Shown piece by piece: positions 1-10,821 of a DNA stretch of 64,000 bases. The notes under the pieces are model-generated. The model did no database searches. It worked only from the letters and a program-made list of their open reading frames with translations, and had not been told where the DNA came from. Each line of letters begins with the position of its first letter. Positions within the stretch are counted from its first letter, which is position 1. The position numbers were made by a program, and so were the translations under genes. Source of the stretch: Varroa destructor (Eukaryota; Arthropoda; Arachnida; Mesostigmata; Varroidae); the NCBI RefSeq assembly GCF_002443255.2, contig NW_019211455.1:20249126-20313125 (forward strand). Reading direction: 5' to 3'.

Positions 1-2040
1 TTCCATGCCCTGTGTAAATACATGTATATATTGTCAACACAATAGGTTGGTTTGTTGGCCTTTGATTAGCTTTAAGAGAGAAAACCTAAGATAGGCACAG
101 ATTTACTTACGATACTTCGATTGCTCTTGCTCGTTTAAAGATTTATCAACTAGAATGGAACGTATCATTTTAGAGCGATTTGTCGCATTTTTGGGGGCTT
201 ATAATTGGGGATTTATCACAACGGTAGAATAGTCATAACGTAACTCGTTACAAAAGTGCCCTTCAGTTTTGAGGAGTATGCCCGATACAGGTACCTGAAC
301 GAGCGACGCCATTGGCTTTTTGCGCCCAGAGAATTATCCGACCGATCAAAGCCTTCCAATGAAATTGCTCGAAAATAAACCTGCCCTAATTAGAGTTATT
401 TTTCAAAATTACTGTGTTATCAAGTAACAAGAAAATGCTGTCAACGTAAACTGCTACAGTGCCTTAACGGTTATGAAGGAACAGAGGCGCGATCAGTAAA
501 ATTACAAAACCAGCAGACTATTTGATCCTATAGCTACAAAGGCAAATCCATGTCACTAGCGTAAATCAGAGATTGCTTCGTTTTGACTAGGAAATGCGGT
601 AGACAGGTATGACCGTAGTGGTTGGTAAGGTTGTATCATAAACGCAATGTAACTTCACAGCAGTAGGAACTTGGCTCAAAAAAGTGGCACATGAACCTTA
701 TGTCGCCGAGATTGATGATCGTAATCAATCAAATGTACCGATCGCGTCTCTGTCAGCGTACGTTTAAAAAACGACAGAAATCTATTGATTATGAATTGAT
801 AGTTGGCACATTATACAAGATGGTACACGCCGTCTTTACTGGATGGAGCTTGAATCGAGATTTCGGCTTTATCTTTATAGATATATAAAATAAATTTCTC
901 ATAAATCGTTCTTATAAAAAGAAACGTCTATTTTGTATAGATTACTTAGCTATAAAGATCACAAATAATTGCAGCTTTTCTTTACTCTATTTCAGAAAGT
1001 TAGCCTCATCTTTTTACGAAAACAAATATTCCGTTCCGGTGGTTAGCTTCGCTATGAACTTTGTACCGCAAAACATGTTTGAACATCAAGCCTATCAAGT
1101 TGAGAGCTACATGTAATGGTAGCTCTATGGTTACAGTGTGTTAAGACTGGACGTCAGGTTGACGGGCATTAGAGCTCAGCACTTATATAAGAATCATCTA
1201 GTACAATTACTAATATTATAATCGTGATAGCGTAGAGAAATAGGTCGAAAAACACGAAATTTTGAAACTGCATATTTCTAACCACTGAAGATGAAAGACG
1301 AGAAGCACCTCTTACCTCGTATACCTCTATTTTATTGATGGACCTTTCATTCGTTCATCCGAACTTGCCATGAGGTCTTCTATGGTGTTGCAGCCGTCTG
1401 TGGACTGAGGTTCCTGCTAGTGTAGTAGAACACCTGCGATGAGACCTGATTTAAACCTTCGTTTCCTGTTACGTCTAAGGAAGCCCCTTTAGTAAAAAAA
1501 CCATGGAAATCAGACGCGACACAGTGACCTGGCAATATCTGATATACCGTAATTACTTTCCCAGATCTATTGGATAAATGTGGCGATTTTAAAGCTAAGT
1601 ACGGAAGGTGGATAACTACCGCGGCGCATTAAAAAAAAAGGCACGTATTTATTTACCGTGCACTTCTTAGATCAATATGGCTGGATTGGATGTATTGAGT
1701 TATTGATACTTAGTAAATAACAGCTAAAAAACAATATATTTGTTTCCTGTACTTTACCATTGTGCCAATTAACATTCGCATGTTGGAGTTGAGCTGCTGT
1801 GTAGGATAATCTGTCGCTCGACAGCTACGAGCCAACGAAATATTTCAACAAACGACGGCTATTGCACCTGAATGATACAAAATCGACAGACTTACTATGA
1901 CTGTAACACACATATGGCGGAGACGTGATCCCTCATAAGCTCAGTCTCTACTTCCATTGAATAGGCATCAGAGTCTGGACCAGTTGGATATGTACATGCT
2001 GGCACGATGAAATACGGACGACCCGCCTGTTGTATCTTGC
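1..2040. other. No gene seen
   Basis: The stretch is A+T-rich with no open frame supported by splice signals. Confidence 0.4.
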
Positions 2041-2049
2041 TTGAAACAA

Positions 2050-2411
2050 GCTTTGATATCAACAAGAACAGCCGGTCTTAAATGTGTTCAAACTCAACGC
2101 CTTCAAGGTATAGCCATTGAAGGCATGCCTCGTGAAGTAACTCGATTTCGGTGCCGGTTAGAGCACCGATTACAGCCATATAGCAATAATTCACAGATGG
2201 TGCAACGATATTCCGTGGTCGCAATAGTAGCTAGGTGGATCCGTGGCCGGGAAACCGAAAGGAAAAAACGCAACGAATAACTACTGCAAGCGATTTTCAT
2301 GACAGCGAGTTTAGCAACAGCTGCATCCTTCATTCTGCATTATCTCAGCTTGGCACGGATAAAACACATTGGGAAGACTTGCTGGTACAGATTGAGCGAA
2401 TACTGTTGTAG
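2050..2411 (+). CDS. Candidate two-exon coding segment, function unknown (partial)
   Basis: One frame is open from about 2050 to 2234 and includes GMPREVTRFRCRLEHR; its donor CTAG|GTGGAT is phase 2. The next exon, 2306-2411, follows CATGACAG, opens in phase 2 and runs to TAG with ALSQLGTDKTHWEDLL. The intervening 71 bases would be a short intron. The 5' boundary is not fixed: several AG acceptors between 2050 and 2075 fit. I recognise no family. The evidence is phase agreement and an amino-acid composition typical of coding sequence; chance is not excluded. Confidence 0.3.
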
Positions 2412-5400
2412 AAAGGCTTAGGTAAGAGGGAACAGTATTGCAATACGGGTGTAGAACGATATTGAATGTAGAATATATTTCTTTTTCAACGTGCATTATT
2501 ATTATTGTTGTTGTCAGTATAAAAGTCCGTCGTTAGGAAATAGTTGTAGCGAAAGCAGCCGGCTTCTTGTAAGTAGATTGTCGTTATAGATTATTATATA
2601 TTTTGCCTTTGGTTCGGGGAGCTGATATCTGGCAAGGTTCCCCATCATTTTAAATCAGCGGTCGTGTTAATAAATGTATATTGTAAGCGCTATTTTGTTG
2701 TCGTTACAGCGCTCTGCCGCTGAATAAATACTTTGCAAAATCATACTCGCCCAGATTCGAGGACGGTTCTATTTTGCGGTTCTCCTTTGTATGCTTAACG
2801 TAAACTCCTAGCGTGAATATTTTGCTAAAATGCTGACATAGGACACGTGGGGCAAACGTTTTTGCCTGTCTACTTGTCACAAGTCGATCATGAGAAACAG
2901 GTTCTGCCCACGACGGGATGCTTCTGTTGTGGCTTTTTGATAGCAGAAACGAACGGTGAAGCTCTCTTTGATCGAAGCAAGGCAAGATAGCATCGTAGAA
3001 TTGAGCACATCCCTCTTTAGTTCTACAAGATTTTGGAATATATAGTCACTATCCTACTTATCCTTTTGGTAAATTGTAGCGTCAACTAGATCCAACATGG
3101 TTTTCCTACGCGTCGTGATTGCGTGCGATCGCGGTGAGAAATTAGAAAAAAAGAAAGTTGTTTCTTGTGAATGGTAAATTCATAGAAATTATCAGCAACC
3201 CCAGTGTGTCGAGTTTTACGTCTGGTGCTGCCGTTATGCATTGCTTCAGATGGCTATGACCGAGGACCAAACAAAGGGTATGTACGCCCAAGACTACCAC
3301 GTGTCTCAAACTTAAGCAGGCTAATGGCCAGCATGACGCGGATCAGTAGTCTACGTAAATGGTTCTCAAGAGAACCGTTATCTATTTCTCCGAACCGCTT
3401 ATCGATCGTTTTGGGTAACGCTTGGTTTAAGGAACCCAATCATTCTGTTGGAGAGCTAAGCTTACGAATGCTTCCACGCAAATTGACGTCAAAATAATTT
3501 TTTGATGAAAACTATGGCGGCCTGCTATGTGTAGATCCATGCGTAGCAATGTATAAAATACGGTTTTACTATATAAAAGTGATACATACATTGGTGCTGT
3601 GATGATCCCAAAGCATCCGTCTCGGATGACCCCAAAACGGCAAAATTTCTTTCTTCGTAGCTGGTTTGGCCCTATAAAAAAACTTGACGAAAAACTCAAA
3701 TCAAGTAAAACGTTTGAGACTTTACAAGGTCTATCGACACCATAATAACGGATAGTGCTGCTGAGTTTGCCATATTTGTGTAGTATTAGGGGTACCAGAT
3801 CTGACAGGTCTGAATATACGCGCGAGAGGTGTTTATAAAGATTTTTTCACGCAAAAGTGCCTTCATCGCAAAAGATGAGTGAGATAAGGCGTCAATGAGG
3901 GTACCGTGGCTACAAGGAAGAGTACGCGTACTCTGCGGCTTTTGTTGTAATATCCAAAGGGATTCCGAAGCCCGCAGTTAACAGCTACTCCAGACAGAGA
4001 ACCCGCCAAGAAAAAACCTAGCTTGTCGACAATATGCATTATATGAATGAAGTTATTTACTCACACAGGTTAGTGTCGTTGACGGCACTTGACCTTCGCC
4101 ATTAAGAGAATAGTATCCATAAATTTTTCCTTTGAATATGGAGTACTCAGGAAATAAGCCTCGTATCTCATTTACGGACTTTAGCTGAACTCGTTGTACA
4201 CTGTATTGAAGTATTGCTTCGAGGTACCAACACTATGTTGCATACTTAAGCTAGTACCTGTTTCTAAAAAATCGTATGTTGCTAACATGCTCTAATGCTA
4301 GAAATGGCGTATGTCAGCACGGGTTATACCTCATATTTTTCCACAGCTGAGGATTAATCAAATGTTGTTGATTCCATTCGTTACCACTTGCTATCCAATA
4401 TTTGACAGGCCCTATTGTCCCTGAGCGGCCTGGTGAAGGTTTACACTCCTACTGATAAGACAAGCAGCTGACAATTGCAAGCGTCTTGCATGCGACATCA
4501 ATTTAACGTCTTTATTTTATATACAGTTTTAATCCTAGATCTCTTATAGATATAACCCTTAAGCTAGCGTTAAGTATTCCGCGCAAAACACACAGTTTTA
4601 AGCAAACGATTGTATAGTAGTTAACAAACAGGTATTCAAACAGCTAATTCATAGAAAAAAAACACGATCTCTGTTCTTACTTAGTAGAAAAGTCTCGGCA
4701 GAAGATTGCTACAGGGGCAAATACAGTCGTCTTTTAATACCTAAGAATTTACTGGCATCGGGACCAACCACAATATTATACGTTATCTGCTATAAGCTTC
4801 AACTACTTCAAGGTTTTAAGTCGAAAGGTTTTTTACGAATCAACTGAGCATCACTTCTATGCGCCGTCGGTAGCCCACTAGGCACGAAGCTCTCAGGTCC
4901 AGCATTTGTGCAAGCGATTGCAAATCACTGAACTGGAATTTGGCTGCCGACTAACTTTATAGGATTATTTTACTGTTGTTTCACAGCACCTATTTGTAGG
5001 ACCAATAAGTTGGAAAGCGATTTGCAACGGTATCTCGAGCCTAGGACTTTCTAAACAGTGCAATCTGCTACCGAAAGCAATTTATGAAAGCAACGAAGTT
5101 AGACGTTTGATCTTCCAGTATATTTTCAATAATAACTAGGCTTAGCGGAGGAAATTCCTTTTGTTATGTTCATAGAAGTAGATTTCTATAGTTAGTGAGC
5201 CATTTTCGCTTAATAATTTCTGTGTACGTTTTGGTATTAGTAAAAGGTTTTTAGATCTGTGGCGTGTAGTTGTTCAGAATGCTAAACGGAAGAATGTACG
5301 TACAAATACTCACATGTATATGCTAGGGTCCGCGGTGGAACACCTGTATAAACAGCCGGGCTATGTAATCGTTCAAGAACTGCATGGGCACCATATCCAC

Positions 5401-6288
5401 AGCCTGAAAAAGATCCGACTATCATAGGTGCACAGAAGCTCGAGTGTTATGTTATATTGTACTCGTATGCAATGTGATTGTCAGTCAGAGGTCTCAGCTG
5501 CTAGTGTCGTCATAGCATAGGGTAGCGAAGTTTACTGGGCAGTATGTGACCTTAGCACTCATACTGTCCAGTAAACATGGTACATATGCATGTAAAATAT
5601 CTTATGAATAGCTGAGAGGCACGTATTTTACGAGCGCTATTGGTCAAAATGAGATTAGGCTATAGTCATTAGAAAAAAGGAACTGAAAATTGTGTTATTT
5701 CGGCAGGGCTTCAGTAGAGCGCCGTGACGTACCAAACGTTAGCTAAAGTTCCGCCATCTTTCTCTCAACACCATATTTATTCGTATGCCTAGTTAGACGT
5801 GTACACCACTGAAAATTTTACACATTGAAACAATCTAATAATTTTCTTAGGTACCAAGTAGTCGACATTTTGAAATATACCGAAAAACTCAGTCTAGGTT
5901 AGGCCACTGTTTTTTTTCATAACGGCCCATGTTTTCGTTTACCTGATCGGGTCAACCAGTCAGACCAACATTCTTTTTTCTGCGGCCTTTTTAAAATGTC
6001 AGATGGTTACTAGAGGGAAAAGTTCCCCAGAGACCTATCTACAAACGAGGATTACTGAGTGAGCGCAGCAAGTTTCGCTTCTCGTCCTTGTTCGAGGCCC
6101 GGTGCCACCACCCAGTGTCATTCTAGACGATAGCCTGACGAGAGGAAGCTTGCGAAAATCTACGTTGAATTTTTGAATGGGCTCTACCTACGCCTTTCTC
6201 TAGATTGAAGGACTGCACCCACTCGGTTTTCTATCTTGTCCCGCACCGAACTTCACTTCCTACCGAGCTGGTCTAGCCCGAACCCCAT
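2412..6288. other. No convincing gene; one short hairpin
   Basis: Open frames at 3204-3497 on either strand are of chance length and are contradictory. The inverted repeat at 5531-5575 is listed separately. Confidence 0.4.
5531..5575. repeat. Short inverted repeat (16-bp stem, 13-base loop)
   Basis: Bases 5531-5546 pair with 5560-5575 at 15 of 16 positions, the exception being a G opposite T (a wobble pair in RNA). Confidence 0.9.
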
Positions 6289-6296
6289 CTAAATGA

Positions 6297-6730
6297 TCAA
6301 CGCGCACACAATAATATATTTGAAGCTCAACAACAATTTGTCGTCATTGTCGACACCACTAGTTTTGTGACTTCTTCGTCTTCCTTCTGAGGGGTCACCT
6401 TCGTTCCCTATTTTGATGTGTCTGTCTGAAAGAGCAAAGAAGATTCGGCAAAAAGAAGCGGTAATCGAAGTAGGAATAAGATGTTTCAGAAAAGTACAAA
6501 ACATGGCCGAGGACTGGGAAGAAAATGACAAAAAGCAATGACGTTATAGGAAAGAGGCCTTCTTTTTTTGCCAGAGAGAAAGGATCGGATGCTCCTTTCG
6601 TTGCTATAGAGCCATTGTGCTGTGGAGTCGGTGTATAGGCTATCGATGACGATGACATCGTGTCAATGTGGCCGCAATACGCCTTGCAGTGGACGGCATT
6701 ATAAGAGTCCAGCAAACGAGGTCGAGACAT
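6297..6730 (-). CDS. Candidate minus-strand exons, possible membrane segment (partial)
   Basis: On the minus strand an open frame from about 6730 contains MSSSSIAYTPTPQHNGSIA and a hydrophobic stretch ending in FVIFFPVLGHVLYF. In another frame a strong acceptor, a long pyrimidine run ending TTTCAG at about 6429, precedes a short exon with RHIKIGNEGDPSEGRRR, which ends in a stop near 6297. I could not find a phase-consistent join between the two. The acceptor is the best part of the evidence. No family is recognised. Confidence 0.2.
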
Positions 6731-8576
6731 GTCTCAAGGGACCTCTAACTTGTCACTGTTTGCCGTGTGTAGCAGTCGTGCACTATTACTTCTACTACCG
6801 TTTTGGGTTCTACATAGCATGTTTGTTTAGACTAACAGAAATAATATCGTGAGATTAAGACTGACTGTAGCAACAAGAGATGACAGTTAGAAATGTGGCG
6901 ATACTGTTTTTATAGCCGCTATGGGTAAGGGAAACGCGCTCTAATTGGTATACAATGTGCTTGACTTACCCGTTTTCCTTTCCCAGGCTATTATTGAGTA
7001 AAAGGGAAAATAGATGATGGAACGAGAGGGTTGACTTTCACATCATCATGTATATATCATGTTGGTATTTCCGACTGGACCGAAAAACTGCCCGGGTGTT
7101 TTCATCGGATGACTCATAAGGATTCTCGACTCTAAAGCCTAAAAGGCCACTTAAGAGTAACATGTTTATTTATTTAATATATGTAATGGACATATGCGTT
7201 ATATACTTTCCTTTATTACATTTACATGTGCAATACTGAACTTAGTATTTTAGGTAAGTATACATTGATTTTTGACGTTCTTAAATTTAAGTAAAGCTTC
7301 AAGACGTATGTTTTTCCTGTTACTCACAGTGTCCAAATAAAAACGCGAAAAACCTTTCAGACTGTGATTGGTTACTGGTTTAGGTTTTTATGTAGCATTG
7401 AAACATGTCAAGATACATTGAAAGACTAAAAAAGTGTATACTTGTACAAACAATACGTCCGTATATACAATAACTAACGTGAAGACCCTCATTACGGAAA
7501 TATGTCAAGCGGCATAGCATAGTACCGTTACGGAAAGCTTCAGTCATTGATTAGGAGCAAAAGCTACTACGATGAACTCATGGGAATGAACTATTATTCG
7601 CTTGAGCGGCTAATGCAAACAAGCAGAACATAGTTAAGGGTTACTGCTGGATATATATTTTTTGTTGAACATGGACGGTTCGGAAGCCGTTGATATATGT
7701 AGGAGCGTACAGGACGATAAGATCGTTGCTATCATGCAGAAGAAGTCCAGTTGAACCTATGTACGATACATGTATACAAAAATGACTGTCGCTTGTGAAC
7801 GGAGCTGGAGGCGTCGTGCACGATTTAGTCCACTTAGTAAGGATTCACCTGTCTACTCGGTAGGGTGCGCGCACTCCGCCTAACGACGAGGAAAAACGTA
7901 CTTGTTAAGTGATAAACAGCTGTTGGTAAATGATCGATCGATGCTTTTATTGTATGACAAGGATACTTAAACATCTATCCATTTATTTACAATTTATTAA
8001 TTTAAATTCACAAATAATACATTTCTTAACGAGCGCATATGCTATAATTACACTCCATAATACTAGGTGACAGTTTTTCTTTGCTTTGAGTCTGAACTAA
8101 AACGTTGGCGCCGTTTTTGCGTAAAATTAACAAATATTATTTCATACAGTATGAATCATAGTAATAAAATGCACACAAAATTACAGTGAAAGCATAGGCT
8201 GTATTTTAAGGTATACCGCTTCGTTGTTTTGACATTCTAAGAACAATAAAGTTTATTTAATAATAAAATGCAGTCCAAAGTTATTGACCGAATGGAACAG
8301 AAACTCCTCGTATAATACATAAAGATCTGCAGTGTATCACGATAGGACATGTCTGAGAATACGCAGTGCTACAATAAACTCGAGGTCATCGACGAACGAA
8401 GGATCACGCCCTTGAATCCATCTACTCATTCGTTATGCAGAAATACTGATTACCTGTTTGGTATAGGCGATAGGTATAGATTTTATTTAACGCAGTAGAT
8501 CCACGTTGGTGACTTGCATCTGGACTCGATTAGGTTAAGGAAAGTATGTACACTATGCCCCTTAAAAATAGTATGT

Positions 8577-8609
8577 ATCGTACTACATCGTACTATATCG
8601 TGCTACATC
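8577..8609. repeat. Short tandem repeat of about 10 bp
   Basis: The unit ATCGTACTAC is present three times with two substitutions, followed by ATC. Confidence 0.9.
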
Positions 8610-8880
8610 TAAGAGCGTTACAATTTTTCTAAAAGTTCTTTATAACATTTTTCAAGTGAAGTTTTTGAGGCCCGGAAACAATTATAGATTTTGGCTAAAA
8701 CAAACTATTTGTATAAGTGGATATAAACGTCAGACTTTTCTAGTCGTTCACGTTTAAAGACCGCTAAAATCGACACGGTTGATTATGCCCTGACGTCTCA
8801 TAACGCAAATGCTTTGCTTATAAGGCACTTGTTCTGGTCGAGGATACTGTTCGCCTATAACAAGGTCTTGAGTCAATTAG

Positions 8881-9135
8881 TCAAATTGTATACACTTCCA
8901 AAGAAAATCGTGAGCGGGAACCACACAAACTAACGAGGTCGGCACTCTCCTCCATTCTAATGCCCGCCCATTCTCGTAGATTTCCTAGCGCCATCGTGGC
9001 AGCACTAATACTGGACAAAAAGAGCAACAATGGCCACCCGCTACAATTGGCATCCATCTTTGAACGTAGTCTATATCGATAAATTCCCAAGTCCACTAAA
9101 CTCAAGTTGGTGCGGCCTGACCCATACGCAACCCG
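8881..9135 (-). CDS. Candidate minus-strand exon with one hydrophobic segment
   Basis: After the minus-strand acceptor TTGCCAATTTAG a frame stays open for about 85 codons to a stop at 8881. It includes a hydrophobic run WPLLLFLSSISAATMAL near its middle. The plus strand is also open over most of this interval (with RSALSSILMPAHSRRF), so the coding strand is undecided. No family is recognised. Confidence 0.2.
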   Translation of the reverse strand, partial: RVAYGSGRTNLSLVDLGIYRYRLRSKMDANCSGWPLLLFLSSISAATMALGNLREWAGIRMEESADLVSLCGSRSRFSLEVYTI

Positions 9136-9391
9136 ACATCTAAATTGGCAATAGAAAAAATATGGCCAGTCAGAGATTCCACCAAGAAACAAAAAAAGAA
9201 GTGTTAAACACACGATTTTTTTCCTTCTATTTATTTACATATATATATACAATGCCCCTCACAAATTCCCAACTCAAGTCTTACTAACGATGCCATTTCT
9301 GGTTCCTGTTAAGGACACTCTAAGGGAATGTATGCTGTCGTATACCGTCATTCACATAACATCTGACCCCATTCTTTCCGTTTACAAGTCG

Positions 9392-9831
9392 ACACCACAG
9401 GCTCTAACGTGGAATGTTTGGCCTACGGCAGCACGATTCCCACAACAGAACTACCGTCAGCAGCTCCAGCGAACGTACCGTGCTGGATCTGTAGGTGGAA
9501 TTGGGCTTATCCCTAGCAGCCGCATAGTCCAATGTTTGATATACGAGCGCGGTGGTCTATGGGGGTGTGCAGATTTGACTGTGTGGCACGAACCCGTGAA
9601 CGTAGTGTCGTGGTAAATGAGACTGTAGGGGGATGGATCAGAAGCGGTTTAAGTGCCTTGCCAGCTGCTTTCCGGACGATAACTGAAGCTAAGACCCAAC
9701 TCTCTTCAGTGGACTTTGCCAAGCTGCCTGCTGTACTGTTCGACGAGGCTCAGTTCTGTGCTGGACAGCGATGGCGGGTACTAGGCGGACAAAAACGGGC
9801 CATTTACAACGCTTGGCTCCGTCTAGCTTAG
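9392..9831 (+). CDS. Candidate two-exon 3' end of a gene upstream of the RNase T2-like gene
   Basis: An exon beginning after ACCACAG at about 9391 encodes SNVECLAYGSTIPTTELPS and ends before the donor GTAGGT at 9489 (phase 1). A second segment from about 9632 encodes GGWIRSGLSALPAAF and later LPAVLFDEAQFC, stopping at 9829-9831. Purine-any-pyrimidine codons are modestly enriched in the second segment. No family is recognised. Distance to the RNase T2-like start is about 0.8 kb on the same strand, with no sign that they are one gene. Confidence 0.3.
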
Positions 9832-10626
9832 AGCGGTGAAAACAGTCGTCGTCCTTGCAAAGTGCCTTGTTCACATTGTCCTAATGAAGCTGCTATTGCC
9901 AGGAAGGTTTAATTGAGTCGTCTCATTGGTGACTGGAGCGTCGTAACAGCAATAACAATGATGACGTCAACAGTGGTACCTCTCATTTCACGTTTAGCTC
10001 ACGCGTAAACTCTAGTCTAGTCAAGGACAAAGACAACTACGAGATAGGACAAGGTACGTTCATTGTACCCGTCAAATGCTGATACGATTATGGCGGTCAT
10101 TATCGCCATTTTGATTTAATGGTTGATCCACTGTTCACTTTGGTCCTTGTAAATTCGAAAAACTCGACCCAACTTCCCACTATAACCCTACATTTAACTT
10201 TGGTCAAGTGCAAGGGACATATTACCCATAAAGCGTCCAGAATGCGCGACGCTCTCGCTCTCTCGTACCTCAATAAAACTACAACTGCAAAATTTGTATC
10301 GTTGTTTTTTCTCGTTAGGACCGATGGCCTGCCAGAAGTGCCTCACGCAAATTAAGCATAATGAACTGACAGCTCACGGCTGCAGTTCTATCACAGCTGA
10401 CTATTTTTTCCCCTCTAACCGTATCTGAGATAAGTCAGTGATCTCGCCTCATAACGAATTGACGATAGCGCACTTTATACCGCGCACACTATAACCTCAA
10501 TATTTATCTGTGCAAAGAGGATAACGAATCAAAAGAACTCGATCATACACTCGGTATTGTCAACCGAACCAATTTTTCAAGTCAAGAAATTAAAGCGGTC
10601 AACAAGAAAAACTGACACTTCTAAAA
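9832..10626. other. Upstream region of the RNase T2-like gene, no clear gene
   Basis: Nothing convincing is coded here. An A+T-rich stretch with CTTTATACC near 10474 is about 150 bases ahead of the start codon and might act as a TATA-like element, but this is weak. AATAAA at 10271-10276 could serve the upstream candidate gene. Confidence 0.3.
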
Positions 10627-10821
10627 ATGAGCAGAAATGAACTATTCTGGCTCCGCTGTATAACGCTTTCTATGGTCTTGTTTCTAGTAGTAAATAAAGC
10701 CTGGGGCATGGATGTGTTGGGCTTCGGCGCCCAGACACACTTTTGGAAAGAAGACGTTCAGCCAGCGGTTACCCTAGTTATGACCTGGTTACCAGGAGTT
10801 TGCACCACGCCTACCCACGAG
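10627..10821 (+). other. Exon 1 of the RNase T2-like gene: start codon and signal peptide
   Basis: The exon opens with AAAAATGAG and encodes 65 residues. A charged start (MSRNE) precedes a hydrophobic core and an Ala-Trp-Gly stretch suitable for signal peptidase at about residue 27. It ends CACGAG|GTAAAA in phase 0. The start is chosen because it is the first ATG of the frame and puts the signal peptide at the N-terminus. The segment VTLVMTWLPGVC corresponds to the family's beta strand and first cysteine. Confidence 0.85.

Noticed and set aside
3204..3497. Open frames on both strands
   Set aside because: Lengths are within the range expected by chance and neither strand has paired splice sites.
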